Below, in pieces: positions 44,656 through 56,146 of a DNA stretch of 64,000 bases (position 1 is the first letter of the stretch; each line of letters starts with the position of its first letter). Made by a program: the position numbers and the translations under genes. The notes under the pieces were generated by a model. It was given only the letters and a program-made list of their open reading frames with translations, had not been told where the DNA came from and ran no database searches. The stretch is from Podospora pseudoanserina (taxonomy: Eukaryota > Ascomycota > Sordariomycetes > Sordariales > Podosporaceae). The DNA lies in assembly GCF_035222485.1 (NCBI RefSeq), contig NW_026946671.1:2108001-2172000 (forward strand). The letters run 5' to 3'.

Positions 44656-47600
44656 ACCCAAGTCTATCCTCCGCAAGTCAGTTAGGCCATCGACAAGGCC
44701 ACGCCGCAACTCGGACACGTCCGTCACATCTTCCAACATCCCCGGAGTGGGCGCCGGCAGTGACTCGGAGCTGGGGGTCAGACCCTCGCCCAGAGCCCAC
44801 CACATCTCAGCTGCCTCCACGCCAACAGCATCGCCGACAGCGTCGCCCATGCTCTCACCCTCTCTGCCGTCAGCCTCTACCAGCATCCTGCCTCGCAAGG
44901 TCCTGAAGGCCAAGTTCCCAGGGGTGCCTGCTGAACGACAAGGGACGGTGAACCTTCGGCCCTCCCGAGCCTCTTCTTCCACCTCCAACCTCCCACCCAG
45001 CTATCATGGGCCACCACCATCCGTGGCACGCAATGTGCTTTCCCCCCAGTTCATGCCTGATAATAACAGACAACTGGTTCACTCGGGTCATCACGAAGCC
45101 CGCCAGGAGCACTACGACCGCCCCGATCGGCGCGATTACCGCTCTGATCCGGACCCCGAAACCGAATCTGTTTCCTCCACCTCGGAGCTCTCGTCCACAA
45201 CAGAAGCCACTACCGTCATCTCGGAATCCTCCGAGTCCTGCGAGAGTGATGTGACCACTACGGAGGCCAACACCCTTGCCAACACGGGCACCAGAACGCC
45301 CTCCGTTCGCTTCACACCCAGTGTCATCGGCTCTTCATCCAGTGTCGTTAGCTCTGTCGCGCCATCCAAGAATGCCCCCCCTCCTCCCAGCCGCAAGGTC
45401 GTCAGACACCGGGTTGGCGGGCCTCAACCAAGGCTCACATCTTCTGCCGACCGAAGTCTCACCGGCGGAGGTCGTATCAAGCTGCTCCCTTCCAGCGCAC
45501 CCCCCGTCGACACCAGATACCAATGGGACCTGGAGCAACGCCAGCAGGACCTTGAGCGGAACATGATGCACAGGATCGAGCAACTGGAAGCCGAGACACG
45601 CGCCCTTCGTGAGAGCGAGGCCAAACTCAAGATGGACCTCGAAGACAGCGCTACCCAGATATCCGCCACCATGCGAGAAAAGTCTATGGCTGAGGGTGAG
45701 CGCGATCTGGCTCGCAACGAGAGGGCTGCGCTGGAGAGGGAGCGTGAGCGTGAGCGTGAGCAGGAGCGCAGGAGCAGGGACGAGCTTCTCTCCAAGCTCG
45801 ACGCGCAAAAGGCGATCATCGACGAGTTCCGCAGCAACTCAGACCTCACCAAGGGCATCCTGGACGAAGTTGAAAAGGAACGTGACGTTGAACGCACCGA
45901 CAAGGTTGAACTCTACGGCAAGCTCGAGGCCACCAAGCAAGTTATGGACGAGTTCAGGAACACGATGGACCTGCAAAGGGTCATGATCATGGAGGCTGAG
46001 CAGAGCCGTGACGACATCAGGGAAATCAAGGACAAGCTCGAAGTCAGGGTGCAGGATCTTGAGAGGGAGCTCGAGAAGCTCCACATCGACCGCAAGGAGC
46101 ATGAGGATCTCTTGTCTCAACAGATCGTTGCTCTGGATGTTCGCAACAGTGCCCTCCTTGAGCAGCGTGACAACAGAGACAAGGAGATCGCGGAGCTGAC
46201 GACGATGCGGGATGCTATGAAAGAGGAGACTGAAGCGCTCAAGGTTCGGGTGTCGGACTTGATTGCAGAGAAATTGGCCGCCGAGGAGGAACAGCAAAAC
46301 ATCAAGATTAAGGCCAGCGGGGAGCTGCAGGAGGTCAGAAGGGCAGCCGAGGAGGAGCAGCAGAGAATTACAGAGGCTGCCGTGGAGGAGCAGCAAAGGA
46401 TCACCAAGGCGGCCGAGGAGGAGCAACAGAGAATTGCACAGGCTGCAGAGGAGGAGAGACGGAGGATCACACAGGCAGCCGAGGAGGCGGAGCAGGCTCT
46501 GAGAACGACATTTGCGGCCGACAGGGAGGCTCTTCAAAAGGAGATTGACGAGGGTCAGCAGCCGCTGCGGGCTCGCATCGAGGAGCTGGAAAAGGAGAGG
46601 GATGCGTTGGAAGCTGCCAAGGCTGCTTTGGAGCAAGAAAGGAGCGACCTGCAGTCGGCACTCAATACCGCCAACGAAGAAATTGCCGCTCTCAAAGTCC
46701 AAGTGAAGGAGCTGACACTGTCCAGTTCCGAACAGGCCACCAAGATTTCTGCTCTGGAGGAGGAGCTTGCATCAACCCAGACAGAGGTCAGCAGCCTCAA
46801 GGCCCGGATCGATGGTCTCGAGTCGGACAAGCTCGGCCTTCAGCAGAAGCTCTTGGATCTCCAGGTCGACCTTGGCGGCAAGCAAATTCAGATCGAGGCG
46901 CTCACAACCGACCTTGCCGGCTCTAAAGAGGCCAACATCTCTCTTGCCAGCCAGAAGATTGAGGTGGCCAACCACCTTAACACGGTGCAGGAGTATCTTG
47001 TCGCTGCCAGTGCCGAGATTGCACAGCTCAAGACGGAGAAGGACACGATCCAAGTCGAGGCGGACAAGGTTGCTGGCCTGATGAGTTCCAAGGCGGCACT
47101 CGAGGACAAGGTTGTGGATCTCGAGGGCAAGATCTCGACACTGGAGAGCAGGATTGCCGTGCTCCAGGCCGAAGCGGACAAGATCCCCGGCCTCATGGGC
47201 GAGAAGGAGGAGGCGTTGTGTCAAATCTCGCAGCTCGAAGGAAGGAGCGTCGATCTCCAAGTACGAATCGGTGAACTCCAAGCTGAGCTCTATGCCAAAA
47301 CCACTGAACTGGAAGGTAAGCTGGCGCAGGTCCAATCTGAGGCGGACAAGGTCCCTACCATCGAGGCAGCCAAAATTGTTCTCGGAGGCAAGGTTTTAGA
47401 GCTTCAAGCCAAGGTTGTCGAGCTGCAGACCGAGCTTGCCAAGGATCCAGATGCAGTGGCGGCGGCACTCAGAGTCGAGCTGGAGATCAAGAGTCAGGAG
47501 ATCACGCGCCGTGTGGGTGAGATCACGGCACTGACAGAGAGCAACTCGGCGCTGTCGGCCGAGCTTGGGGCCACCAAGCAGCAGCTCGAGACGTTGCACA

Positions 47601-48035
47601 GCTCCTACAACAGCATCACCGAGTCCTACAACCAGGCAACCGAGCAGATCATCGAACTCCAGCACAAGGTTGAGAAGCTGACCCCCTCTTCGCGCCGGTC
47701 CAGCCGGTCCCGCAACGCCTCCCCGCAGAAGAAGGACAAGGAGAAGGACAGGGAAAAGGACAAGGAGTCCAGCAGCAGCAAGAAGGATAAGCAACGGGAA
47801 CTTGTGGTGGTGCGCAACCCTGGCGACCGAGGAGGAGCACTGTCAGTCATGCTTCAAATCGCTGCCGCAATCTGAAGTTAACACAGAGCCCTCACTAACA
47901 TGGGTTTACGTCTGCAGGCATCTCGTCAGAAAAAGCGAAATAAAACGCAATTCTCGATCTTCAAGCGTTAACTCGACTCCCACTCCGAGCCCCCGCCATT
48001 CCGACGCTTCATTTGCCTCCTCGTCCAAATGCTGA
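44492..48035 (+). CDS. Large coiled-coil protein with N-terminal polyQ
   Basis: Two exons, 44492-47841 and 47918-48035, with a 76-bp GTCAGT...CTGCAG intron; 1155 residues. Unspliced, the frame ends at 47875 with a poor tail; splicing gives HLVRKSEIKRNSRSSSVNSTP...SSSKC. Residues about 43-56 are polyglutamine, residues about 60-340 are Ser/Thr/Pro-rich and likely disordered, and residues about 350-1065 are a near-continuous coiled coil. A ten-residue repeat of the type AAEEEQQRIT recurs about five times at 46335-46490. A basic KDKEKDREKDKE tail follows. The layout suggests a cytoskeletal, polarity or septal scaffold, but no named family is recognised. The start at 44492 is preferred over an in-frame ATG at 44399. 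Confidence 0.82.
44618..44658 (+). repeat. CAG/CAA repeat encoding polyglutamine
   Basis: A CAA-interrupted CAG run inside the coding frame of the coiled-coil protein, encoding 13-14 glutamines. Confidence 0.92.
46335..46490 (+). repeat. 30-bp coding repeat in the coiled coil
   Basis: Five imperfect copies of a 30-bp unit encode (A/E)EEQQRIT(x)AA decapeptides. The ten-residue period differs from a pure heptad, so it would change the pitch of the coiled coil locally. Confidence 0.75.
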
Positions 48036-49411
48036 GCTCAGCACGACACATGCCACAAGACCTCTCTACGCGGCCAACACTAACACACCACCATCATCAT
48101 CATCACCACCATCATCATCATCATCACCACCACCATCATCATCACCACCATCATCATCACCACCATCATCATTATCACCACCATCATCATCATCATCCAC
48201 CGAACTGAAACAATGAATATACCGCTGAGCAGTCGGATACGAGTCCGATACAGAAGGAGGGACATGTTCTTTGGCGACCAACATCGGGCGGAAGTTTGCT
48301 TCTTCGTGTTTCTATCTCCATGTTTTATTCTTTTCTCTTGCTTCACCATGTACTATCTCTTTCGCCGGAGAACCTCTGCCCTCTTGATCGACCATCTATT
48401 CGGCCATCAGCTTCATTGACTTTCGGCCTCGGCCCGGTTCAACAAAAGTCTTTTTGGATCGACTGTCGTCTTTATTTGTTTTAGTTCTTTCTTCTTTTAT
48501 TGGTTGGTTGTCTTGGAAAGGCGGGGTCGGGTTAACAGTCACAAGGGGGAGGTATCATTTGAATGGGGTTTGGCTGCTTTGCTTTCATGTTTTGTTTTGA
48601 CTTTTTGCTTTTTGGTTTAGAATTTCTTGTATTGAGCGCACAGCTCACTGTTTTATTGTTTTTGGTCACGACTTTTGTTACAGAGTTACGAGTCATGGCG
48701 TGAGGCAATACTTGATGAGCATTTCAGAAGGAAAGGAAAAATAGTAATCATATGCGCAGAGAAGGGTGTGAGATTTGGGCATAATTTCTCGTTTAGGGGG
48801 AGGGAAGGGGGAGGAACCGAGGTGTGGCTGTGGCTGTTGATCCTGTAGCTGGGGAGAATTAATACACTGTTGGAATATTTGTCCAGACTTGACCACGACT
48901 CTTCCATTCTCCAAATGGCCTTGAAACATGTCCATTCAAGTGAACATGATTATTCTCGGATCTTGGACTCCGAAGCAGTTTCCAATCACAGAATACCCGG
49001 ATGCCCAGGATAGGGGTCAAAACACCCGCGAGAAATACGCACCAATAAGATGGGTTGTATTATTCAGGGCTGTGGAATATTAATATGGATGCCGATAGTG
49101 TGTCATTCCTCATGGCTCTGTAAATACCCCATCTATACCGTTTTCGAGATGCAAAAACTTGCCGAGGGCGACGTCATGTAGCCAGAATGAGATAGATACG
49201 GTGCAGGAGCGCATGACGCGGGCGAGCAAGTTGTTTACTTATCCTTGGACTCAGATCTGAACGAAGATCACGCAGGGTGATTTATGATATTTAGCTGCCG
49301 ATATTGTGTCTGTTTTTTTGGTGCGTTTCAAGATGTCATTAAAGGTTTTCCTTTTCTTTTCTTGACCTCGGAGGTTTACATACCTACCTACCTAGAGAAA
49401 ACACTTGTATC
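48036..49411. other. Intergenic stretch after the coiled-coil gene
   Basis: 3' flank of the coiled-coil gene, including a CAT/CAC repeat (48087-48200) and T-rich sequence around 48480-48660, followed by the promoter of the AA8 gene. No gene recognised. Confidence 0.55.
48087..48200. repeat. CAT/CAC trinucleotide repeat
   Basis: About 114 bp of mixed CAT and CAC triplets starting some 50 bp after the coiled-coil stop codon, so it probably lies in that gene's 3' UTR. Confidence 0.93.
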
Positions 49412-50240
49412 ATGAAGACCTCACTTTTTGCTGCAGCGATTACAGCTCTCGGTATGCCCTCTCCCCCATTTGTCGTGTTGATCAAGTCAGCGCTGACCGG
49501 TCCACAGGGGCACCGGTTGTGTTCGCCCAAGAGCGCGATCCTACCAGTGAAATCTACACCGACCCCTCCTCCAACATTACGTTCAACACATGGTCGCCGA
49601 CGCCCTTTGTGACGATTGGTGTGGCGTTACCCCCAGACGCATTGGAGGCTGATGCAGATGAGTTTGTTGGGCTGATCGTGAGTCTTTGCCACCTCCCATG
49701 CCCTACAAATGTCAATTAACATTGGCATTCGTCAAGACTTGCTCCGATCCCGCCGGATGGTGCGGCGTTTCTCTCGGAGGCGGCATGGTGTCCAACCTCC
49801 TTGTGTTAGCCTACCCCTCCCCTTCTAACCCGGACGAGATCTTGACCTCGCTCCGTTGGGCGTCCGACTATGGTCCCCCCATCGAGCCATACAACGGTGA
49901 CGCCAAGCTCGCTCAAATATCGTCCACCTTGAACGCAACGCACTACCAGGTTTCGTTCCGTTGTGAAAAGTGCTTGGGAGAGTGGCGCCACGGAGAGGAG
50001 CAGCAAGGCGGCTCGTTTCCCAGCAGTGGTGGGTTCCTGCTGTTTGGGTGGTGTCATGCCTCGAGCGCGCCGTTTGGGGAGGCCGAATGCGCAGACAAGG
50101 CTGAAATGAGCCAGCATGACAGCCAGGGTCTCTTCGGTGCAACTGTGACCAGCTTTACACTAGCTTCATCCGCGGATGAATATGCTTTGTGGGCCGGGAA
50201 GGCGACTGGAGGGGCTGTGGACGGTGAGTGTGTGGTGTGA
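49412..50240 (+). CDS. Secreted single-domain AA8 haem protein (CDH-type cytochrome)
   Basis: Three exons: 49412-49451, 49508-49677 and 49737-50240, 237 residues. A signal peptide of about 20 residues (MKTSLFAAAITALGAPVVFA) leads into a cellobiose-dehydrogenase cytochrome domain: NITFNTWSP, FVTIGVALPPDAL, AGWCGVSLGGGMVSNLLVLAYP, GDAKLAQISSTLNATHY and FRCEKC. The expected haem b ligands are present as Met87 (GGGM) and His197 (SQHD). There is no flavin domain after it, so it is a standalone AA8. Such domains pass electrons outside the cell, for example to lytic polysaccharide monooxygenases. The C-terminus is uncertain: GTGAGT at 50222 could be a donor to a further short exon. Confidence 0.82.
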
Positions 50241-51023
50241 TGTGTCGAAGGGTGGACTTGGCGAAGTCTAGAAATGTCTAAAATATAAAGAAGTAATCAT
50301 TCCTCAACTCTGGAACTGGCTGTTCGATCTCTTTGATTACTGTACCTAACCCCTTGTGCGGTTAGAGTCAAGTTTCTTGCGTTGTCGTGGCCTGCAAGAC
50401 CGTTACAAGGACTTGGCAATATTTGGGAGGCGATGTCAGAATTGCGGCCAGGAACCCCGAGTACTGTGGTGATCAGCATTTAGGTCAAGATTCTGATGAT
50501 GTAAGTGAAGATGACAGAGATGGTAATGGCGTGAGCGAAGAGTTCCTGGCTAAGGCGCTAGTACTTGACCAGGAGGAGATGACCATGCACAGTGGTTCTG
50601 ATTCTGGTCGGATATCAAATCCACACCTACCTACCTACCTACCTACCTACCTACCTGGGGACAAACCATGACATATCAGAATCTCGTGTCACCCTGTAGA
50701 GTACCGTTCATCCCTTCCACGACAGGGTGCTTAACGAGTCAGCCAATTAGGATGATGCCTTCGGATTTATGATGAGTCAAAATGAGCGGGTTGTGTTAGA
50801 GTGTATTGAAGCTCCGAAGGTGACCGGCAATAGCTCGCCAACATTTGTCATATAGCTTTTCAGCATCCGTGGAATCTCGGCAGCAACGAAAATACCGAGT
50901 CATCTCGGATCGCCTTGAGGATGCCCGTCAGAAATTCAATCTAGATAAATGTTGCAAACCCATCATTGTTGGCGTTGAAAGCATCAACGGCATTCACTGT
51001 ACCGTATGTATTCGGAAAACATG
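50241..51023. other. Intergenic stretch
   Basis: Between the AA8 and HD-domain genes. It contains a CCTA tetranucleotide repeat at 50626-50656. The frame 50387-50671 has no recognisable domain and runs into the repeat, so I do not call it. Confidence 0.5.
50626..50656. repeat. CCTA tetranucleotide repeat
   Basis: About eight copies of cctacctacctacctaccta type repeats. Confidence 0.9.
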
Positions 51024-51970
51024 CTGACCCGGCTCCTGACCATCGGCCATATGGCCCTGATCATCTTGCATCTCCAACTTTCTGCCTGCCATCCCTTGAC
51101 TTCTGGCCCGCGTTATGAGGCAAGAGGAGTCACCACCAGCCATCGCTATCCAACCCGCGAACTTGCGGGCATCACAGTGATTGACACCCCCCTCGTGCGC
51201 TCAGCCCAAGCCTTTGCTCTCGCACACAGCAGCTCAACAACCTACAACCACGTAATGCGCTCGTGGCTGTTCGGCGCCCTCATGGTTAAGAACAACGCAA
51301 CTCTACAGCGGACGATTGATCTTGAGATCCAAGCCGTGTCAGCTTTGTTGCACGATCTTGGTTGGTATGTTGTTTTCATCTCTATTTCTTATGTTCTTCT
51401 CATGCGCAGGGCTCTGATGTCTCAAGCAGGGACCAAACCCCATCGTCCCCTATCATATCCCCCGACAGACGCTTCGAAGTAGATGGCGCCATTGCCGCCC
51501 GTGCCTTTCTCCATGACCACCCTCACGGCAGGAAGTGGAATGAACGCCGCGTGCAACTCGTCTGGGACGCCATCGCTCTGCACACCGAACGAGCCTTGAA
51601 CTACTTCAAAGAGCCCGCCGTCCGCCTAGTCAGCCAGGGTATAAGCCTTGATTTTGAAACGGCAGAGATAGCGAAAGCCACGTTCGGGATACCTATTTCG
51701 GAGTACCAGGCTGTTGTGGCCGAGTTTCCAAAAGAAGGGTTCAAGCAGGCGTTGAACGAGACGTTTGTGTGGCTTTGCCGGGAGAAGCCGGGGAGCACTT
51801 ATAGTGAGTTTTTCCTTCACCAAGCTTCGCCAGATAAAAAGTGAATGTATTGTGTGCTGACAAGAACTAAAACAGACACCTGGATGCAGCCTTGGGGAGA
51901 CCGATATGTGGATGGGTATAACTCGAGCGCGAATTTGAGGATCGATATTATTGACAGGAATCTTCCTTGA
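51024..51970 (+). CDS. HD-domain protein, cyanamide hydratase-like, with signal peptide
   Basis: Three exons: 51024-51364, 51430-51803 and 51876-51970, 269 residues. The HD metal-binding motif is present: His77 in TTYNHVMRSW and His111-Asp112 in ALLHDLGW. Splicing gives LHDLGWDQTP...ISPDRRFEVDGAIAARAF, the usual block of fungal Ddi2/cyanamide-hydratase-like proteins, and ends WMQPWGDRYVDGY. These enzymes use a metal to hydrate small substrates such as cyanamide; the substrate here is unknown. Unlike the usual cytosolic form, it has a hydrophobic N-terminus (LLTIGHMALIILHLQLSAC) that looks like a signal peptide. The start at 51024 has a better context than the in-frame ATG at 51006. Confidence 0.83.
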
Positions 51971-53898
51971 GCAGTGCACTGGGTTTTGTCGGGACAATGG
52001 TCTCAAAGCATATGCTGAAAAGGGGTAGTTAAGAGGGGATCCACTTTTACCCCTTTTTTGCCATTGTGGTGATGGTCTGGGTAGAATAAACTTTGTTTAC
52101 CACTGGACCGGAATATACTCCGAGATGGTTGACCTGAGATGTCTCACATAAGCACCGCAGTTTGGAGCCCAGTGACCTCTTTGCCGGTGGCTGGGTTATC
52201 ACTGAAGTTCTGAGTATACATTTTGAACAAATGGACATGTGTCGAGGCAAGTTAATGTATATCTGGCGTGTCAGTTTAGACCTTGTGTGGGTTGGCTGAG
52301 CGACGTCACAAGCCCGACTGTTTCGCGTGGCGATGCTGCAAACAGCACATCTTGCCGAGAAGAGGGCTTTTGTGGAGATAAGTTCCCAACTTGTGGTGAC
52401 TCCTTCCTGTGCCTCGTTGTCACTGATGACGGGATGGTCCGGATCCCATAGCTCCGCCTCTTTCGAGTCGCTGAGGTCACCTACGTTAACAGCTCTTGCT
52501 ATGACTGTCGAGGAAAGATGCTAGTGGGTTGCAAAATGTGGACAAGAGAAAGGACGAGCATTAGAGCCAGAATGAGCGGTAACGGCGAGTAAGAAGCACG
52601 TATAAGTGGATAACAAATTACTGTTTTGGTGACCGAGACAAGGTGCCCGTGCCTGCCTTTGCCTGATGGATTCGAGAAGCTCTTTCTGTTGAGCTGCAGT
52701 TATACAGCGCGATGTGCAAAAGAGTTGTTAGGCACACTCTGTGCTGATCAATGCCAGAAGGGAGCAAATATCTTGGCTAGTCCAACTGTAGGTAAGGTAC
52801 CAGGTTAAAGACGGCATCGAGTGGCTACGGAAATGTGGCTTCTCCTCCGACTACGGCCCGCCACAGGAGATGACAAGGAGGTACCTGCGGCGACATGCTG
52901 CATCGTGCATCATTGAGAAACATGGCCAGATGCTGTTAGTTGTCAAGGCCGTCATTGGGGCCATTGGGGCCGTTGCGCTAACCTGGGTTGACAGCGCACC
53001 AATAGAAAGCATTCGGGGTTTTCACCGCACTTGCAAAGCCGCACACAATTGTCTGAATAGTCAAACAAACGGTGAAGCTCCCTGCTTCGAGGAAGGCGGG
53101 GCTCCCAGGATGACTGGTCAGACATGGAAGTTGAAGGCCATACCGAGTAATTCTATCAGACGAAGAACAGCTCAGTCAGCAAGACACATGGCTCGCGGCT
53201 GGGCATTCCATCAATGTCTCGACTGATCGGTCTGCCCGAGAACCTTGCGGGCTTGCAATGGCCACGGACTCGAACCCGCTCGGGCGGTTCGGCGGGATCT
53301 GACCTGTCCCGTGAAACAGTGCCGTGTTGTTTGCTTCTGTGGCCTGCCGCCCTTCGTCTTGCTGCTCCAGGTGAAAAAAGCGATTATCCGTAATTCGGCG
53401 GTGACGTGTTGATCCAACCCCTCCCCCTTGAGCCCCTTACTCACTGGCATGGTATTTTCATGCCATCTTATCGTCCCAGACTCGCAACATCTTGCATTCT
53501 GCCAACGCACCTTTCTTCTATCTGGGCTTCACCGCAGATTGCCACACCTGTCCAGGTCTCCAGCCATCAGGAAGGGGGCTTGGCACATGCTGCCCAAATA
53601 TAGACTCACTTCGACCAGTTGGCAGCGGGCCAGGGGTGAGTATCGCCGGGACAGATAACTCATGTCATGATTACGTTGGAGGGCCGGTTGCGATCTGCCA
53701 GCTGGACCAGCACACTGGTATAAGAAGGCCCTGCTCGGCCTCCACGAGCTGTCGTTTCTGGCCACCACTTCATCAAAGTTCTACAACACTGTCTGGCGTC
53801 ACCGTCAAGCACATCTGAGTTCCAAGGTTACCTCGTCTCACTTCATCACAGGCATTCACACCAAAGTACATACCTACAGCACCCTCGAATTAGTTACC
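51971..53898. other. Intergenic stretch, possibly with a decayed coding remnant
   Basis: About 1.9 kb without a supportable gene. A + strand frame from about 52807 to 53226 reads smoothly (KDGIEWLRKCGFSSDYGPPQ...) but has no start in good context, no recognised family and no splice partner. It could be a relic exon. Confidence 0.45.
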
Positions 53899-54739
53899 AT
53901 GACGTCCCCCCAGGATCCACACACCAAGCTCTACTCGCACATCAATGGTCAGACCTCAGATCTTCTCGACCGTTACGCCGTCTCGGAGCTTTGCAAAGGC
54001 TGGCCGGTTTATCGTGACGCCTCAGAATGGCAAAACTACCGCGATCTCTTCACAGCGGAGGGCGCCTACGTCTGGACCAGTATGCCTTTTTCCTCCCCCA
54101 CTGTGTCCCCTGTGTACTGACAGCAATGACATAGCTTGGTCTGGCCCACGCACGGTAGATGAGTTCATCTCCATCTCCAAAGCCGGCAAGGAGAAGGACG
54201 TCTTTATCATGCATCGCGAGTGTGGTACCCTCGTCGAGCTTGGCAAAGACAAGACTCGGGCAATAGGCAAGATGAAGGCCACCATCACCCACCGCTTCAA
54301 GTTTTCCCCTCAACACAGCAACGGAACTCACGCTGCTTCCAACGGCTCCAACGGTACTACCGGCACTCATCCGCATGACGCTGCAAAAGCCGAGGGCGAG
54401 TACGAGTTTGACGTTGACTGCGACTGCCGCTTCATTTTTTTCGTCGAGAAGAACGCGTCGACCAACAACGAGTGGAAGACGCGGTATGTGAAGCTCTTTT
54501 ATGAGAAGGACAAGGTTGTAACGGTAGACGGGTTCACGGCGCCGAGGTTCAGCAAGGCAGAGCTTGAGAGGATACCAAAGGGGTATAAATACTTGGGAGC
54601 TGCGCAGGCGAGGCTGGGATACGAAATCGACTTGGACTTGCCCACTGCGTCAGGGGAACTTTGGGACCGCATGTATGGCGAGATGGAGAAGTGGCTGGAT
54701 GGGGGAAAGGTCGACTTGTTTTGGGAAGGGAAACAATAA
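53899..54739 (+). CDS. SnoaL-like (NTF2-fold) domain protein
   Basis: Two exons, 53899-54079 and 54135-54739, with a 55-bp GTATGC...CATAG intron; 261 residues. The N-terminal part ([43 protein letters not shown]) is the helix-helix-strand start of SnoaL-like proteins, where a catalytic Asp or His often lies. A Gly/Asn/Thr/His-rich insertion (about residues 135-160) splits the sheet. Later strands are [18 protein letters not shown] and [20 protein letters not shown]. Fungal relatives include cyclases, hydratases and many proteins of unknown role. No neighbour here explains its substrate. Confidence 0.8.
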
Positions 54740-55401
54740 GCAATGATTGGAAAGGGTCGCTCGGAGGATATTGGCTGGTGATACGCATTATACCCGTTTG
54801 GTTCGGGGGATGTCTTTCCATTTCTGTTCTTGTTCATGGCGCATCTTTCTGGTCAGATCCGGCTCAGCATTAGGTAGTTGACGCCAATGGTAGGTGACAA
54901 GATGTAAAGTAATAGACTTTCTCATGGCCGCATGGTAGCTGGCGAACCTCTGTTGACCCCTGAACCAAGCCGTTACACACCATCAAGGGCGCACACGACA
55001 TGGATGACAAGTGACGGCTGCCACCTACCCGGAGGCAACACGGTTCCTGGCAGCAAAGTGCTGTCAATAAAGGCGGGTGCAAACAGGCCCACGACCCGTC
55101 CAAATGGCGCCATGTTATGATTCCCAGCTCTTGGTGACACAGACAGAGCGGCTTCCCTCTCCGTGACATGGCCTGCCTACTCAGGAGAGCTGGCCGATTT
55201 CGGAGTTTTGGCAGGTCGTTGAAGGCCAGCCAGGGAGCACACCGCCGCTGCCTGCTGGAGCGTGCATGCGGATCTACCGGTGTTTCGGAGGGCAAAGACA
55301 GCATCGAGGTCATGTGAGACTTGTTCTGGGACGTTGTAGGTATTTGTGTGTGTCGACTACTACAGGGGGAATCTCTACAGTCCACCACCATCTCCAGGCC
55401 A
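54740..55401. other. Convergent intergenic stretch
   Basis: Between the SnoaL-like gene (+) and the thioredoxin gene (-), both ending here. The long minus-strand frame 54870-55460 overlaps the thioredoxin end and has no domain. No repeat seen. Confidence 0.55.
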
Positions 55402-55788
55402 TTACTCGGCAGCGGCGGCGGCGGCAGCCTTCTCCTTGGCAAGCTTCCCCATCTTCTCAACAGCCAGATTCAAGCTCGGCAGGTTGGCGCCCTGGATCAT
55501 TGCTTGGCCGTTGACGGCAACCTGGTTGCCCTCCTTGAAGAAGAGGAAGGTGGGCATGGCGGCGACGCTGTATTTCTGGGCGACGGACTGTACGTGATCG
55601 ACGTTGACCTTGGCAAAGGCAAGAAAGCCGGGGATCGAGAAGGTAGAAGCCATCTTGGAAAAGTGGGGACTGATGAGCTTGCACGGGCCGCACCAGTCGG
55701 CGTGGAAGTCGGCGATGACATACTTGTTCGACGCGAGGAGGTTGTCGAACTCTTGGTGCGAGCTAATGTGCTTGACTTGATCGGCCAT
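55402..55788 (-). CDS. Thioredoxin
   Basis: 128 residues with the redox motif WCGPC at 32-36 and the cis-proline block AMPTFLFFKEG. The C-terminus is an Ala-rich tail (EKAAAAAAAE). It reduces protein disulfides with thioredoxin reductase. The ATG at 55788 (TNFEMADQVK) matches the usual cytosolic start. The frame stays open 42 codons further upstream to ATG 55914, adding a segment with many Arg and Lys and only one acidic residue (the Glu just before MADQ), which could act as a mitochondrial presequence if translated. The longer form resembles organellar or Ala-tailed thioredoxins of filamentous fungi, but this is unproven. Confidence 0.9.
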   Translation of the reverse strand: MADQVKHISSHQEFDNLLASNKYVIADFHADWCGPCKLISPHFSKMASTFSIPGFLAFAKVNVDHVQSVAQKYSVAAMPTFLFFKEGNQVAVNGQAMIQGANLPSLNLAVEKMGKLAKEKAAAAAAAE

Positions 55789-56146
55789 TTCGAAATTGGT
55801 AATGGTCTTTGGGAAGAGTCGTGTACGAATGGAAAAGCGACGGAAGGGAGGAGATTGGATCAACGGTTTTGGATGCGCGCGCACTCGAAGTTTGAAAACG
55901 GGGGAGATTCGCAATCGCGGGGGATAAAGAGCATAGCCCAGAGAGCTCCATCTGGAGCTTCAGAAGCGGTGGGGCCATACTGGAAGTCAACTTTGTGCTG
56001 ACTAATCACTCATAACCCTAACCCCCTGGGAAAGCGATGATGTCATCCGCTTCTGATTCTTGTGTTCTGTCTCCGTTCTTTTATGGGCGTGCCTAGCCAC
56101 TCTGAAGAGGCAAATATTCTTCACCCTTACGAAGGTACTCAGCGAT
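55789..56146. other. Divergent promoter region between thioredoxin and a small gene
   Basis: About 360 bp. The thioredoxin leader (to 55914) may be translated in the long form. No other feature seen. Confidence 0.5.

Noticed and set aside
45839-46702. Leucine-rich minus-strand frame of 287 codons
   Set aside because: It is the antisense shadow of the coiled-coil gene: Glu/Lys/Gln codons read backwards give Leu/Phe-rich frames.
54870-55460. Minus-strand frame of 196 codons
   Set aside because: No domain, and it overlaps the end of the thioredoxin gene in another phase.
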